NCBI RefSeq assembly: GCF_011801145.1
Contig: NZ_CP046172.1
Coordinates: forward strand, 1 to 64,000
Direction of reading: 5' to 3'
DNA length: 64,000 nt
Origin: Nocardia arthritidis
GTDB taxonomy: Bacteria; Actinomycetota; Actinomycetes; Mycobacteriales; Mycobacteriaceae
The notes beneath the pieces were generated by a model. That model ran no database searches, was not told where the DNA came from, and was given only the letters and a program-made list of their open reading frames with translations. Both the position numbers and the translations under genes were made by a program. Shown here one piece after another: positions 50,108-58,570 of the stretch (the stretch's first letter is position 1; each line of letters begins with the position of its first letter).

Positions 50108-50619
50108 GGCTCATGAGTGGGGCGCTCTGGCTGGCGGTCGCGATCCTGCGCCGGGAACTCGTCGCGGTGACCGTGCGTGGCGCGAGCATGGAACCCGCCT
50201 ATCGCAACGGGGACCGAGTACTGGTCCGGCGCGGTGTCCTCCCGGCTCGCGGAGAGGTCGTTGTCGTGGAGCTGCACAGTGAGCCGTGCGAATGCGCCGT
50301 CCGCAAGTGGATGATCAAGCGGGTGGCCGCGGTACCCGGGGACCCGGTTCCGCGTGCGCAGGTTCCGGCATTGGCTCAGGTGCTGGAGGATCGCGTGCCG
50401 CAGGGACAGCTGGTGCTGCTGGGCGATAACGGGCAGATCAGCTTCGATTCGAGGCGGATCGGTTATGTCCCGGTGGCGCGAGTGCTGGGTCCGGTGCTGT
50501 GTCGCCTGCCGGGTTCACCGACCCGGTCAGGTCAGCACGCAGTGGGTGCCGGTGTAGATGGTCGGCATGCAGCGGTTGCAGTGTGTGCACGGAGAGGTCG
50601 AAAGTTCTTGCGCGCGTAG
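50104..50619 (+). CDS. S26-family signal peptidase (LepB-like, small)
   Basis: This 171-residue protein has a short N-terminal hydrophobic segment (about 5-22), the catalytic serine motif VRGASMEPAYRNGDRVLV (Ser28), the lysine motif IKRVAAVPGD (Lys72) and the closing motif LVLLGDNGQISFDSRRIGYVPVARVLG. It is much smaller than housekeeping signal peptidase I and fits a dedicated leader peptidase for the peptide cluster. The last 30 codons overlap the convergent oxidoreductase gene by 93 bp and may be a non-functional tail, since the conserved domain ends near residue 138. Confidence 0.85.
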   Translation: MRLMSGALWLAVAILRRELVAVTVRGASMEPAYRNGDRVLVRRGVLPARGEVVVVELHSEPCECAVRKWMIKRVAAVPGDPVPRAQVPALAQVLEDRVPQGQLVLLGDNGQISFDSRRIGYVPVARVLGPVLCRLPGSPTRSGQHAVGAGVDGRHAAVAVCARRGRKFLRA

Positions 50620-51699
50620 GTGATTGACCAGGTTGGGGTCGTAGAGCAGGGCTCGGCCCATGGCGACGAAGTCGAAGCCTTCGGTCATGGCGGTTTCGAT
50701 GGCGGCGCGGGATGCTATGCCGCCCAACAGGATCAGGGGGATGGTGAGGTCGCCGCGGAAGAGGCGGGCCTGGTCCAGGAGGTAGGTCTCGTGGAATGGG
50801 TAGGCGCGGAAGAAGCGGTGGCCGATCAGCTGGATGCCGAGGCGTTGCGGCTGGCGGAACTGGGCGGCGAATTCCCGTAGCGGGACGTCGCCGCGGAAGA
50901 GGTACATAGGGTTGCGCAGGGAGCTGCCCGCGGTGAGCTCGAGGGCATCCAGGTTGCCGTCTTCGGCCAACCAGCCTGCGACGGTGCGGCTTTCGTCGAC
51001 GGTGAGGCCGCCGCGCACGCCGTCGTCCATATTGAATTTGGCGAGTACCGCGAGTTCGTGGCCGACCTCGGTACGCACGGCGTCGGCGACCTGCCTGGCC
51101 AGGCGGGCGCGGTTGGGCAGTGCGCCGCCGTACTCGTCGCGGCGCTTGTTTAGGGCGGGGCTGAGGAAGGCGCTGACGAAGTAGTTGTGGCCGAAGTGCA
51201 GTTCGACGGCGTCGAATCCGGCCTGGACGGCGAGGCGGGCGGCGGTGGCGTGCGCGTCGATCACCCGGCGGATATCGGCACGGGTGGCCGACCGGGTGAC
51301 CCGCAGGCTGAGTGGACTGAGCTGCCGGGAAGGTGCGAGGGCTGGCAGCCGGTTGGATGCGGCGTTGGCCACCGGGCCCGCATGTCCCAATTGCGCCGAG
51401 ATGGCGGCGCCCTCGGCGTGGACGGCGTCGGTCAGGCGGCGTAGGCCGGGCAGCGCCTCGGGACGCATCCAGAGCTGATGACGATCGGTTCGGCCCTCGG
51501 GTGCGACCGCGCAGTAGGCGACGGTGGTGAGGGCGGCGCCGCCCGCCGCGACGGCGCGGTGGAATTCGATGAGCTCGTCGGTGACCAGCGCGTCCGGGGT
51601 GCGGCCCTCGAAGGTCGCGGCCTTGATGATGCGGTTGCGCAGACGCACCGGCCCGAGCATGGCCGGGCGGAATGCGTCGCGCGTCGCGGCTTCCGACAT
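50527..51699 (-). CDS. Old-yellow-enzyme family NADH:flavin oxidoreductase
   Basis: This 390-residue (beta/alpha)8-barrel flavoprotein has LGPVRLRNRIIKAATFEGRTPD at the N-terminus, SAQLGHAG, the substrate His/Asn pair in FDAVELHFGHNYFVSAFLSPALNKRRDEYGG, and a C-terminal cysteine-rich stretch SPCTHCNRCMPTIYTGTHC that resembles the [4Fe-4S] cluster motif of 2,4-dienoyl-CoA-reductase-type OYEs, although the N-terminal part alone is present. Such enzymes reduce activated C=C bonds, for example in sterol or aromatic breakdown. It is divergent from the SDR gene across a pair of KstR-like boxes. Confidence 0.88.
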   Translation of the reverse strand: MSEAATRDAFRPAMLGPVRLRNRIIKAATFEGRTPDALVTDELIEFHRAVAAGGAALTTVAYCAVAPEGRTDRHQLWMRPEALPGLRRLTDAVHAEGAAISAQLGHAGPVANAASNRLPALAPSRQLSPLSLRVTRSATRADIRRVIDAHATAARLAVQAGFDAVELHFGHNYFVSAFLSPALNKRRDEYGGALPNRARLARQVADAVRTEVGHELAVLAKFNMDDGVRGGLTVDESRTVAGWLAEDGNLDALELTAGSSLRNPMYLFRGDVPLREFAAQFRQPQRLGIQLIGHRFFRAYPFHETYLLDQARLFRGDLTIPLILLGGIASRAAIETAMTEGFDFVAMGRALLYDPNLVNHLRAQELSTSPCTHCNRCMPTIYTGTHCVLT

Positions 51700-51709
51700 T
51701 CATCAACAG

Positions 51710-51779
51710 TAGAACAGGTTCCAGTTTGATGGCTAGATCCTGGTTGAAGTGGGTTGACCAGCCATGGAAACCTGTTCTA
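51710..51779. promoter_or_regulatory. Divergent promoter with two KstR-like operator boxes
   Basis: TAGAACAGGTTCCA (51710-51723) matches the KstR consensus TnnAACnnGTTnnA at all fixed positions. GGAAACCTGTTCTA (51766-51779) matches it except for the first base. The two half elements TAGAACAGGTT and AACCTGTTCTA form an inverted repeat 48 bp apart. The SDR start (51789) lies only 9 bp after the second box. A TTGACC at 51754 and TCTAAT at 51776 fit -35/-10 positions that would give a leaderless SDR transcript. Confidence 0.68.
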
Positions 51780-51788
51780 ATTTTTGGC

Positions 51789-52556
51789 ATGCGCAGATAT
51801 GAGGGCCGCCGAGTTGTCGTCACGGGAGCCGGATCCGGCATCGGCCAGGGCATCGCCCTGCGCCTGCTGGACGAGGGGGCGCAGCTGGTCGCCGCGGATA
51901 TCGACGAGGCGGGCCTGGCGGCAACCGCGGAGAAGGCGGGCGAGGCCGCCGAGCGGCTGCGGACGGTGCCGGTGAATATCGCCGATCCGGCGTCGGTTCG
52001 GGCCGCCATCGATGCGGCGCTCGAATTCCTCGGCGGCATGGACGTTTTGGTGAACGCGGCGGGCATCCTGCGCCCGGCGCGCACCCACGAGATGCCGCTG
52101 GACGCCTGGAATCAGGTGCTCGGGGTGAACCTCACCGGAACCTTCCTGATGACCCAGGCCGCGCTGCCGTCGCTGCTGGACACCGGACACGGCGTGGTGG
52201 TGAACCTGTCGTCCACCGCGGCTTTCAGCGCCGCGCCGTACCTGGCCGCCTACGCGGCGTCGAAGGGCGGCGTCAACGCCTTCACCCACGCGATTGCCCT
52301 CGAATACGCCAAACAGGGACTGCGCGCGGTGAATATCGTGCCCGGGGGCATCATCTCCGGTATCACCACGAAATCGATCCTCGACCAGCCGGCGGGTTTC
52401 GATCCGAAGCTGTTCTCCCGGATGACCGGCTGGCTCAACGGCGGCACGCTCGGAAATCCGGAAGATATCGCGGGAGTCGTGGCGATGGTGGCCTCCGAGG
52501 ACGGCCGCTACCTGACCGGAACGGAGATCCGCATCGATGGCGGCATGCTGATGTGA
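51789..52556 (+). CDS. Short-chain dehydrogenase/reductase
   Basis: This 255-residue SDR has the cofactor motif VVTGAGSGIGQGIA, NAAGILRP, the catalytic Ser (VVNLSSTAAFSAAPYLAAYAASKGGV) and the Tyr-x-x-x-Lys pair (YAASK). It would oxidise or reduce a hydroxyl/keto group with NAD(P). The ATG at 51789 is preferred over the longer reading, which would run through the operator. The gene ends 10 bp before the end of the convergent isochorismatase-like gene. Confidence 0.92.
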   Translation: MRRYEGRRVVVTGAGSGIGQGIALRLLDEGAQLVAADIDEAGLAATAEKAGEAAERLRTVPVNIADPASVRAAIDAALEFLGGMDVLVNAAGILRPARTHEMPLDAWNQVLGVNLTGTFLMTQAALPSLLDTGHGVVVNLSSTAAFSAAPYLAAYAASKGGVNAFTHAIALEYAKQGLRAVNIVPGGIISGITTKSILDQPAGFDPKLFSRMTGWLNGGTLGNPEDIAGVVAMVASEDGRYLTGTEIRIDGGMLM

Positions 52557-52566
52557 GCGCCGGAAG

Positions 52567-53202
52567 TCATTGCGGCAGTGCCTTTTCGAATTCCGCCGCG
52601 GTCAGCACGGATGAGGTGGACTGCGCAAGCACGACCAGCGAGGCCCGGTGCACCTCCTCGGCCTTCATCGCGCCGTAGCCGAGGTCCGCGTGATCGTAGG
52701 TGGCGGTCACGTCGGCGAGCACGACGGTGTCGTAATTGCGGAACATGGCATCGCGCGCCGTCGCGTGGACGCAGTCCTCGACGGTGACACCGGTGAACAC
52801 CACGGTGCGGATGCCGCGCCCGCGCAGGATCAGATCCAGATCGGTGCCGTAGAAGGCGCTGTAGCGGTGCTTCTTGATCAGCTGATCGCCGGGTTCGCGC
52901 GCGATACTCGACGCGATCTCGACGCCGGGTGTGCCGTCGATGAGCGCGGACCGGTCGGCGATCATCGGGTAGAGCTTGGCGAAGATGCCCATATCCGTGC
53001 CGTCGGCGCGGTGCACATGCGCGGTGAAGATCACCGGGATGCCCCGGTCCCGGCAGAGCGCGATGACGTTGTTCAGGCGCGGGATCATCGCGCGGCCGAG
53101 CGGTGTCTCCAATGCTGCGCCCGGCGTCAGGAAATCGTTCTGCATGTCGATGACCAGCAGCGCGGTCGACGACGGATCGATGGTGTCGATGCGGTATGGC
53201 AT
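52567..53202 (-). CDS. Isochorismatase-family cysteine hydrolase
   Basis: This 211-residue hydrolase has LLVIDMQNDFLTPGAALETPLGRAMI (catalytic Asp in VIDMQNDF), KKHRYSAFYGTDLDLILRGRGI (Lys) and VVFTGVTVEDCVHATARDAMFRNY (nucleophile Cys in VEDCVHATA). The family includes amidases such as N-carbamoylsarcosine amidase, nicotinamidase and maleamate amidase. In an aromatic or heterocyclic catabolic cluster an amidase of this type could release ammonia. The ATG at 53202 follows ACGGAGGTACC; upstream readings lack coding character. Confidence 0.9.
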   Translation of the reverse strand: MPYRIDTIDPSSTALLVIDMQNDFLTPGAALETPLGRAMIPRLNNVIALCRDRGIPVIFTAHVHRADGTDMGIFAKLYPMIADRSALIDGTPGVEIASSIAREPGDQLIKKHRYSAFYGTDLDLILRGRGIRTVVFTGVTVEDCVHATARDAMFRNYDTVVLADVTATYDHADLGYGAMKAEEVHRASLVVLAQSTSSVLTAAEFEKALPQ

Positions 53203-53309
53203 CCCGGGGTACCTCCGTAGCATTCGGTTGTGCCACAGGAGATTCGAGCTGCGGCTGGTGGGGACGGTAGCGGACCGCGCCACCCGTCGGGCGGCACGGT
53301 CCATATTTT

Positions 53310-54164
53310 TCATGCGGCGGGCAGCCGCACCAATCCCTCCTGGGCGACGCTGGCCAGCAGGACGCCTTCGCGGGAGAAGATCGATGCGCGGGTCAACGCC
53401 AAACCTCCACCGGCGACCGGACTTTCCTGTACCAGTGCGATCCATTCGTCGACCCGTCCGTCGGCGTACCACCACATGGCGTGGTCGAGGCTCGCGGTGA
53501 CGACGCCGTCGTCGGCCCATGCCGCGCCGTGATACCGCAGCACGGGTTCGAGCAGTGTGTAGTCGCACAGGTAGGCCAGCGCGGCGCGGTGCAGGTTCGG
53601 ATCGTCGGGTAGTCGGTCATATGCCTTGAGCCACACGGTTTGTCGGCGCACCCGCTCGCCGCCCGCGTCGACGTACACCGCGGGCGGTGTGTGCCGGATG
53701 TCGAAATTCCGTTCCGCGGACCAGTATTCGGCATCCCGCACGGTGGATCCACACAGCGCGTCCCCTGCGGTGGGAAGGGTCTCCGGATCCGGCAGCCCGG
53801 CGGAGAGCTCGTCCTGGTGGGCGACGCCGCGCTCCGGCACATGGAACGAGGCGGTGCCGCGGAATATCTCCCGGCCCAGCTGCCGTCCGGTCACCGCGCG
53901 GACCGAGAAGCCGCGTCCGTCGCGCACCCGCTCGACCGCCCACTCGCTCGGCTCGTTGACATCGCCCGCCCGCAGGAAATAGCCGTGGAAGGAGTGGATC
54001 GTGCGGTCCGGATCCACCGTATTCAGCGCGGCGGTGACGGCCTGCGCCACCACCTCGCCGCCGTAGGCCCGGCCGGACGGGATGACCTGGTGGGTCGCGC
54101 CGAAGATATCGGTGCCGGTGACGCTCAGGGTGAGCGCGTCGATCATGGCCTTGCTGTTGGTCAT
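53310..54164 (-). CDS. Acyl-CoA thioesterase II (TesB family)
   Basis: This 284-residue double hot-dog thioesterase has N-terminal HQVIPSGRAYGGEVVAQAVTAAL and HSFHGYFLRAGDVNEPSEWAVERVRDGRGFSVRAVTGRQ, and the C-terminal catalytic region YLCDYTLLEPVLRYHGAAWADDGVVTASLDHAMWWYADGRVDEWIALVQESPVAGGGLALTRASIFSREGVLLASVAQEGLVR. It would cleave an acyl- or aryl-CoA, in line with CoA-based ring degradation. It starts 4 bp inside the cupin gene. Confidence 0.9.
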   Translation of the reverse strand: MTNSKAMIDALTLSVTGTDIFGATHQVIPSGRAYGGEVVAQAVTAALNTVDPDRTIHSFHGYFLRAGDVNEPSEWAVERVRDGRGFSVRAVTGRQLGREIFRGTASFHVPERGVAHQDELSAGLPDPETLPTAGDALCGSTVRDAEYWSAERNFDIRHTPPAVYVDAGGERVRRQTVWLKAYDRLPDDPNLHRAALAYLCDYTLLEPVLRYHGAAWADDGVVTASLDHAMWWYADGRVDEWIALVQESPVAGGGLALTRASIFSREGVLLASVAQEGLVRLPAA

Positions 54165-54601
54165 GCGCGGCGGTACCCCTGGAGGATGGCGTCGTCCACA
54201 TCGGGCAGGTTGACGACGATATTGTCGGGTGTGCGGGTGGTGAGCCACACGAGCTCGTGCTCGGTGCTCATATTCACCTCGATATGCGGCATGTACGGCG
54301 GCACGAAGACGAAATCGCCCTCGCTCATATCGAGGAACTCCTGGTAGTTCTCGCCGAAGTAGATGCGCGCGACGCCGGAGAGCACATAGCCGCCGGTCTC
54401 GGCCTCGCCGTGGTGGTGCGGCAGCGAGCGGTAACCGGGCTCGTTGGACACCTTGCCGAACCAGATCTTGGTGGCGGGGGTGTGCTGGATGCTCACCCCG
54501 GAGATGCGGACGGCGCCGCCGGACTGGGCCGTGTCCTGATATTCCTGCCCGTGGCGGGTGACGACCGGTACGACGGCGGCCGAGGTGGACGGGTTCGTCA
54601 T
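54161..54601 (-). CDS. Cupin-domain protein
   Basis: This 146-residue single-cupin protein has the metal-binding motif LPHHHGEAETGGYVLSGVARIYFG (HHH...E type) and the second cupin motif EGDFVFVPPYMPHIEVN. Its size is too small for a gentisate 1,2-dioxygenase but suits small ring-cleaving or isomerising cupins. It overlaps the thioesterase gene (ATGA) and lies in the operon behind the FAH-like gene. Confidence 0.85.
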   Translation of the reverse strand: MTNPSTSAAVVPVVTRHGQEYQDTAQSGGAVRISGVSIQHTPATKIWFGKVSNEPGYRSLPHHHGEAETGGYVLSGVARIYFGENYQEFLDMSEGDFVFVPPYMPHIEVNMSTEHELVWLTTRTPDNIVVNLPDVDDAILQGYRRA

Positions 54602-54615
54602 CGGATGTTCCTTCC

Positions 54616-55455
54616 TCAGTTCTTGATGCGAATTCTGTTGCGCTGCTGTCCGATTCCCTCGATGGCGGTTTCCACGACATCGCCGTCGGCCAGGAAGACC
54701 GGCGGTTGCGCGCCCGCGCCGACGCCGCCGGGGGTTCCGGTCAGCACCACGTCGCCGGGACGCAGCGCGGTGAAGGCGGAGATATAGGACAGCAGAGCCG
54801 CCGAGTCGAATAGCAGGTCGTCGGTCGAACCGTGTTGTCGCCGAGTACCGTTCACCCGGCAGGTGATGAGATGTGCGGCCCCGGGATCGAATTCGTCGGG
54901 GGTGACCAGCAGTGGGCCGAGCGGTGTCGTCGAGTCGAAGGCCTTGCCCTGCAACCACTGCAGGGTTCGGCGCTGCCATGAGCGCACCGAGAAGTCGTTG
55001 GCCACCGTGTATCCGGCGATCGCCGCCGCGGCGGCCTGCCGATCCGCGTGAAAGATCGGCGCGCCGACCACGACCGCGAGTTCGGCCTCCCAATCCAGTT
55101 GTTCGGCATAGGCATCGACGGTGATGTCGTCGTTCGGGCCGGTGAGGGTGTCGGCGAACTTCGCGAACAGGGTGGGGTATTCCGGTTCCGCGCGGCCCAT
55201 TTCGGCGATGTGCGCCCGGAAGTTCTGGCCGCAGCAGATGATTTTGCGTGGGTCGACCACCACCGGCGCGTAGTCGGCCGTCGCCGGATCGGTGGTGCGG
55301 CCTGCGGCGTGGACGGTGTCCAGCACCCGCTCCCGCCAGCCGTCGGTCCGCAATAGGGCGCCGACATCGGCGGCGGGGAGATGGATCAGTCGGTCGGCAT
55401 CCAGTATCGCGGCGCAGGTGCCGCCGTCATCGAGCCGAAGGGTACAAAGGCGCAC
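54616..55455 (-). CDS. Fumarylacetoacetate hydrolase family protein
   Basis: This 279-residue protein has the FAH core: GQNFRAHIAEMGRAEPEYPTLFAKFADTLTGPNDDITVDAYAEQLDWEAELAVVVG, IAGYTVANDFSVRSWQ and VVLTGTPGGVGAGAQPPVFLADGDVVETAIEGIG. The motif DWEAELAVV holds the metal-binding acidic residues. FAH-family enzymes cleave or hydrate C-C bonds in late steps of aromatic breakdown. The start is GTG at 55455. It is first in the cupin-thioesterase-isochorismatase operon. Confidence 0.92.
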   Translation of the reverse strand: MRLCTLRLDDGGTCAAILDADRLIHLPAADVGALLRTDGWRERVLDTVHAAGRTTDPATADYAPVVVDPRKIICCGQNFRAHIAEMGRAEPEYPTLFAKFADTLTGPNDDITVDAYAEQLDWEAELAVVVGAPIFHADRQAAAAAIAGYTVANDFSVRSWQRRTLQWLQGKAFDSTTPLGPLLVTPDEFDPGAAHLITCRVNGTRRQHGSTDDLLFDSAALLSYISAFTALRPGDVVLTGTPGGVGAGAQPPVFLADGDVVETAIEGIGQQRNRIRIKN

Positions 55456-55566
55456 GCGGCGGCTCCTTGTGGTCTCGATACTTCGAATCAGCGATATCGT
55501 GTTGCGCTGACGATCATGACTGTAGCACCATATTTACACGGATTCGACAGACAGCGAGGACCGCAG

Positions 55567-55965
55567 GTGACCATCAGCCGCATCAATCCACCGTCCCTGG
55601 CCAAGCCGTCCGGGTTCGCGCACGCGACGCGCGCGGGCAATGTCATCCACCTGGCCGGGCAGACGGCGCTGACGCCGGACGGCGCGATCGTCGATGGTGG
55701 AATCGTCCCGCAATTCAGGCAGGCGCTGAGTAATGTGCTCACCGCGCTGGCGGCCGCAGGCGGGCATCCGTCGGACCTGGCGAGCGTCACCATCTACCTG
55801 CTCGATATCCCCGACTACCAGGCGCACGGCCGCGAGATCGGCGCGATCTGGCGCGAGCTCGCCGGCACCGACTACCCGGCGATGGCGGGTATCGGGGTGA
55901 GCGCGCTCTGGCAGCCGGAGGCGCTCGTCGAGATTCAGGGCGTCGCTATCGTCGCCGATGAATGA
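55567..55965 (+). CDS. RidA-family enamine/imine deaminase
   Basis: This 132-residue RidA protein (GFAHATRAGNVIHLAGQTALTPDGAIV, VTIYLLDIPDYQAHGREIGAIWRELAGTDYPAMAGIGVSALWQPEALVEIQGVAIV) has the conserved region with GIGVSALWQPEALVEIQ, where the arginine found in canonical RidA (usually before E-x-E) is not obvious. RidA hydrolyses reactive enamines or imines. The GTG at 55567 follows GCGAGGA; ATG 55516 is possible. Its presence fits a pathway with an amino-substituted ring. It overlaps the PaaX gene end by 20 bp. Confidence 0.85.
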   Translation: MTISRINPPSLAKPSGFAHATRAGNVIHLAGQTALTPDGAIVDGGIVPQFRQALSNVLTALAAAGGHPSDLASVTIYLLDIPDYQAHGREIGAIWRELAGTDYPAMAGIGVSALWQPEALVEIQGVAIVADE

Positions 55966-56779
55966 CCTCGACCGCGTGCTCGCGGGCCGGGCCGGACAGC
56001 GCCTCGTTGAGATCGTTGAACAGCTGCTCGGCCGTCACGCCATGCCAGCCCGGCGGTAGCAGCGAAAGCGGAAGGCCCGGATCGAGATAGGGCAGCCGCC
56101 GCCATTCCGTCAGCATCGGCACATAAATGGCGAACGCCTTGTCCGGCGGCACGGCCCGGCCGCCGAACTCCGCGAGCGCGGGCCGGTGGCGCTGCACGAA
56201 ATCCGCGTACTGCAGCGTCAATTCCTCCAGATCCCACCACCGGCGCACCTTCGCGCGCAGATCGCCGAATGCGAGGTGGTGGCCGTCGAACATTTCCACA
56301 TAGGCCGAAAGCCCACGGCGCTCCAGCATTTCCCGCGTCTCGCGCGCCAATTGGCCCGGCGCGATCCACACTCCGGGCGCGACGGTCCCGAAACCCAAGC
56401 GGGTCAACGCGGTTCGCAGCGTATGCCGCTTGTCGCGCTCCGATTCCGGCACCGAGAAGACCAGGATGATCCAGCCGTCCTCGGCGGTACCGCGCCTGCG
56501 GTGGAAGATCCGGGTGTCGCCCTCGGTGATCACATCGAGCGCCGACTGCGAAAGCGCGTAGCCGACCGCGCCCTCGTGCCGCTCGCTGCGCAGCACGTCG
56601 CGGCGCTTGAGCCGGGATACCGACGAACGGACCGCCGGTCCATCGATACCGAGATCGGCCATCAGCCGGACCAGGCCGGCCACCGGGAGCCAGTTGTTCT
56701 CCGCCCTGGCGTACAGCCCGAACAGCGTGACTATCAGCTCCCGCGGCTGCGGCTCCGCGCCGTCGATGGTGACCGTCAT
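55946..56779 (-). CDS. PaaX-type transcriptional regulator
   Basis: This 277-residue regulator begins MTVTIDGAEPQPRELIVTLFGLYARAENNWLPVAGLVRLMADLGIDGPAVRSSVSRLKRRDVL, which is the PaaX winged-helix opening. The middle domain (FGTVAPGVWIAPGQ) and a C-terminal PaaX domain follow. PaaX controls phenylacetyl-CoA pathways in response to CoA thioesters, so here it probably senses an aryl-CoA. The ATG at 56779 is preferred over 56845: the extra codons have low GC at third positions. It is divergent from the aryl-CoA ligase gene. Confidence 0.9.
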   Translation of the reverse strand: MTVTIDGAEPQPRELIVTLFGLYARAENNWLPVAGLVRLMADLGIDGPAVRSSVSRLKRRDVLRSERHEGAVGYALSQSALDVITEGDTRIFHRRRGTAEDGWIILVFSVPESERDKRHTLRTALTRLGFGTVAPGVWIAPGQLARETREMLERRGLSAYVEMFDGHHLAFGDLRAKVRRWWDLEELTLQYADFVQRHRPALAEFGGRAVPPDKAFAIYVPMLTEWRRLPYLDPGLPLSLLPPGWHGVTAEQLFNDLNEALSGPAREHAVEVIHRRR

Positions 56780-56845
56780 GCGAACACCATAGGTGGTCGT
56801 GGCCTCGGATCCCGAGGTGGCCGGGCGATTCGGAACATTGTTCAT

Positions 56846-56915
56846 ATCGCCTATTCACTTGTCGTCACAAAGAATGCATACTTGGGCATCGAGATTCTCG
56901 GAAAGGCTCGTATCG
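56846..56915. promoter_or_regulatory. Divergent promoter region between paaX-like and ligase genes
   Basis: This stretch (extending left to 56780 if the shorter PaaX start is right) is the least GC-rich part of the cluster. It contains TGTCGTCACAAAGAATGC (56860-56877), which resembles TGTCGTCAGGAATGC (58591-58605) in front of the monooxygenase gene. A shared regulator, probably the PaaX-like protein, is a plausible binder. Confidence 0.45.
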
Positions 56916-58514
56916 ATGCTCTTCCCCACCGCACACATCGACACCTTCTGTCGTGACAACCTGCCGCCCGAATCGCAGTGGCCGCGGTTTCGTTTCGAAC
57001 TGCCCGAGCTGAAGTATCCGGAACGGCTGAACTGCGCGACGGCCCTGCTCGACGACGTCGTCGCCGTCTGGGGTGCGGACCGGCGCTGCCTGCTCACCCC
57101 GACCAGCGAGTGGACCTACGGCGAACTGCTCGCGCACGCGAACCGGATCGCCCGGGTTCTGGTCGAGGACCACGGCCTGGTGCCCGGCCAGCGGGTGCTG
57201 CTGCGCGGACCGAATACGCCGTGGCTGGTGGCCTGCTGGTTCGCCGTCATCAAGGCCGGTGGCGTCGTCGTCACCACCATGCCGCTGCTGCGCAGCGCGG
57301 AGCTCGGCAAACTGATCGAGCTCACCAAACCGGCGCTCGCGCTGTGCGATCACCGCTTCGTCGAGGAGTTGGCGCTGGCGGGCGGCGTGCAGGCCGTCGC
57401 GTACGGATCAGATGCCGCAACAGATCTGATCGCCGTCGCGGCGGGTAAATCCGATCGGTTCGCCAATGTCGACACCGCGGCCGACGATGTCGTACTGCTC
57501 GCGCCGACCTCGGGCACCACCGGAATTCCCAAGGCCACCATGCACTTTCACCGCGACGTACTGGCCAACGCGGACACCTTCTCCCGGCACGTGCTCAAAC
57601 CCGTTCCCGCGGACCTGTTCGCGGGAACGCCGCCGCTGGCCTTCACCTTCGGACTGGGCGGACTCGTGGTGTTCCCGTTCCGGGTCGGCGCCGCGACGCT
57701 GCTGCTGGAGCGGGCCACCCCGGCCGAACTCGCCGATGCCATCGAAAAGTTCGGCGTCACAGTGCTTTTCACCGCGCCTACGGCGTACCGGGCCTGGCTG
57801 CGGGACGGGCAGACCGGCAAGCTCGCCTCGCTGCGGCGCTGTGTGTCGGCGGGTGAACATCTGCCGGAGACGGTGTGGGAGCAGTTCCGCGCGGCGACCG
57901 GGGTGCGCATCATCAACGGCATCGGCGGCACCGAGATGCTGCACGTCTTCATCTCGGCCGCCGACGACGACATCCGGCCCGGCTCCACCGGCCGCGTTGT
58001 CCCCGGCTATCGCGCCGAAATCCACGACGAGCAGGGACATCCGGTGCCCGATGGCACCCCCGGCATGCTCGCGGTGCAGGGGCCGACCGGCTGCCGCTAT
58101 CTGGCCGACGCGCGACAGCTCAGCTATGTGCGCGACGGCTGGAATCTGACCGGCGACGTCTTCACCCGCGATGCCGACGGCTACTTCTGGTATCACGCGC
58201 GCAGCGACGACATGATCGTCTCGTCGGGGTACAACATCGCCGCCGCCGAGGTGGAATCGGTGCTCGACCGGCATCCGGATGTGCTGGAGAGCGCCGTGAT
58301 CGGGCTGCCGGACGACGAGCGCGGGATGATCGTGCACGCGGCCGTCGTGCTGCGGCCCGGGGTGATCGCCTCTGATGCCAAGATTCTTGACATCCAAGAC
58401 TTCGTGAAGAACACCGCCGCGCCGTACAAGTATCCGCGCAGCGTCGCATTCGTCGACGAACTGCCGCGGACGCCGACGGGCAAGATTCAGCGCTTCCGGC
58501 TGCGTCCGGCATGA
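56916..58514 (+). CDS. Benzoate/2-aminobenzoate-type CoA ligase
   Basis: This 532-residue adenylate-forming enzyme carries the AMP-binding motif LLAPTSGTTGIPKATMHFHRD, INGIGGTEMLHVFISA and the C-terminal GRVVPGYRAEIHDEQGHPV, DGWNLTGDVFTRDADGYFWYHARSDDMIVSSGYNIAAAEVE and PRTPTGKIQRFRLR (catalytic Lys). The GGTEMLHVF type is typical of benzoate- and 2-aminobenzoate-CoA ligases. It activates an aromatic acid to its CoA ester, the first step of the pathway. The ATG 56916 has GAAAGG upstream. Confidence 0.92.
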   Translation: MLFPTAHIDTFCRDNLPPESQWPRFRFELPELKYPERLNCATALLDDVVAVWGADRRCLLTPTSEWTYGELLAHANRIARVLVEDHGLVPGQRVLLRGPNTPWLVACWFAVIKAGGVVVTTMPLLRSAELGKLIELTKPALALCDHRFVEELALAGGVQAVAYGSDAATDLIAVAAGKSDRFANVDTAADDVVLLAPTSGTTGIPKATMHFHRDVLANADTFSRHVLKPVPADLFAGTPPLAFTFGLGGLVVFPFRVGAATLLLERATPAELADAIEKFGVTVLFTAPTAYRAWLRDGQTGKLASLRRCVSAGEHLPETVWEQFRAATGVRIINGIGGTEMLHVFISAADDDIRPGSTGRVVPGYRAEIHDEQGHPVPDGTPGMLAVQGPTGCRYLADARQLSYVRDGWNLTGDVFTRDADGYFWYHARSDDMIVSSGYNIAAAEVESVLDRHPDVLESAVIGLPDDERGMIVHAAVVLRPGVIASDAKILDIQDFVKNTAAPYKYPRSVAFVDELPRTPTGKIQRFRLRPA

Positions 58515-58570
58515 CTCGCGCGGATTCTGGCCGGTCCCAACCGGATTCGTCGCCCGCCGGGTTCGCGCGG

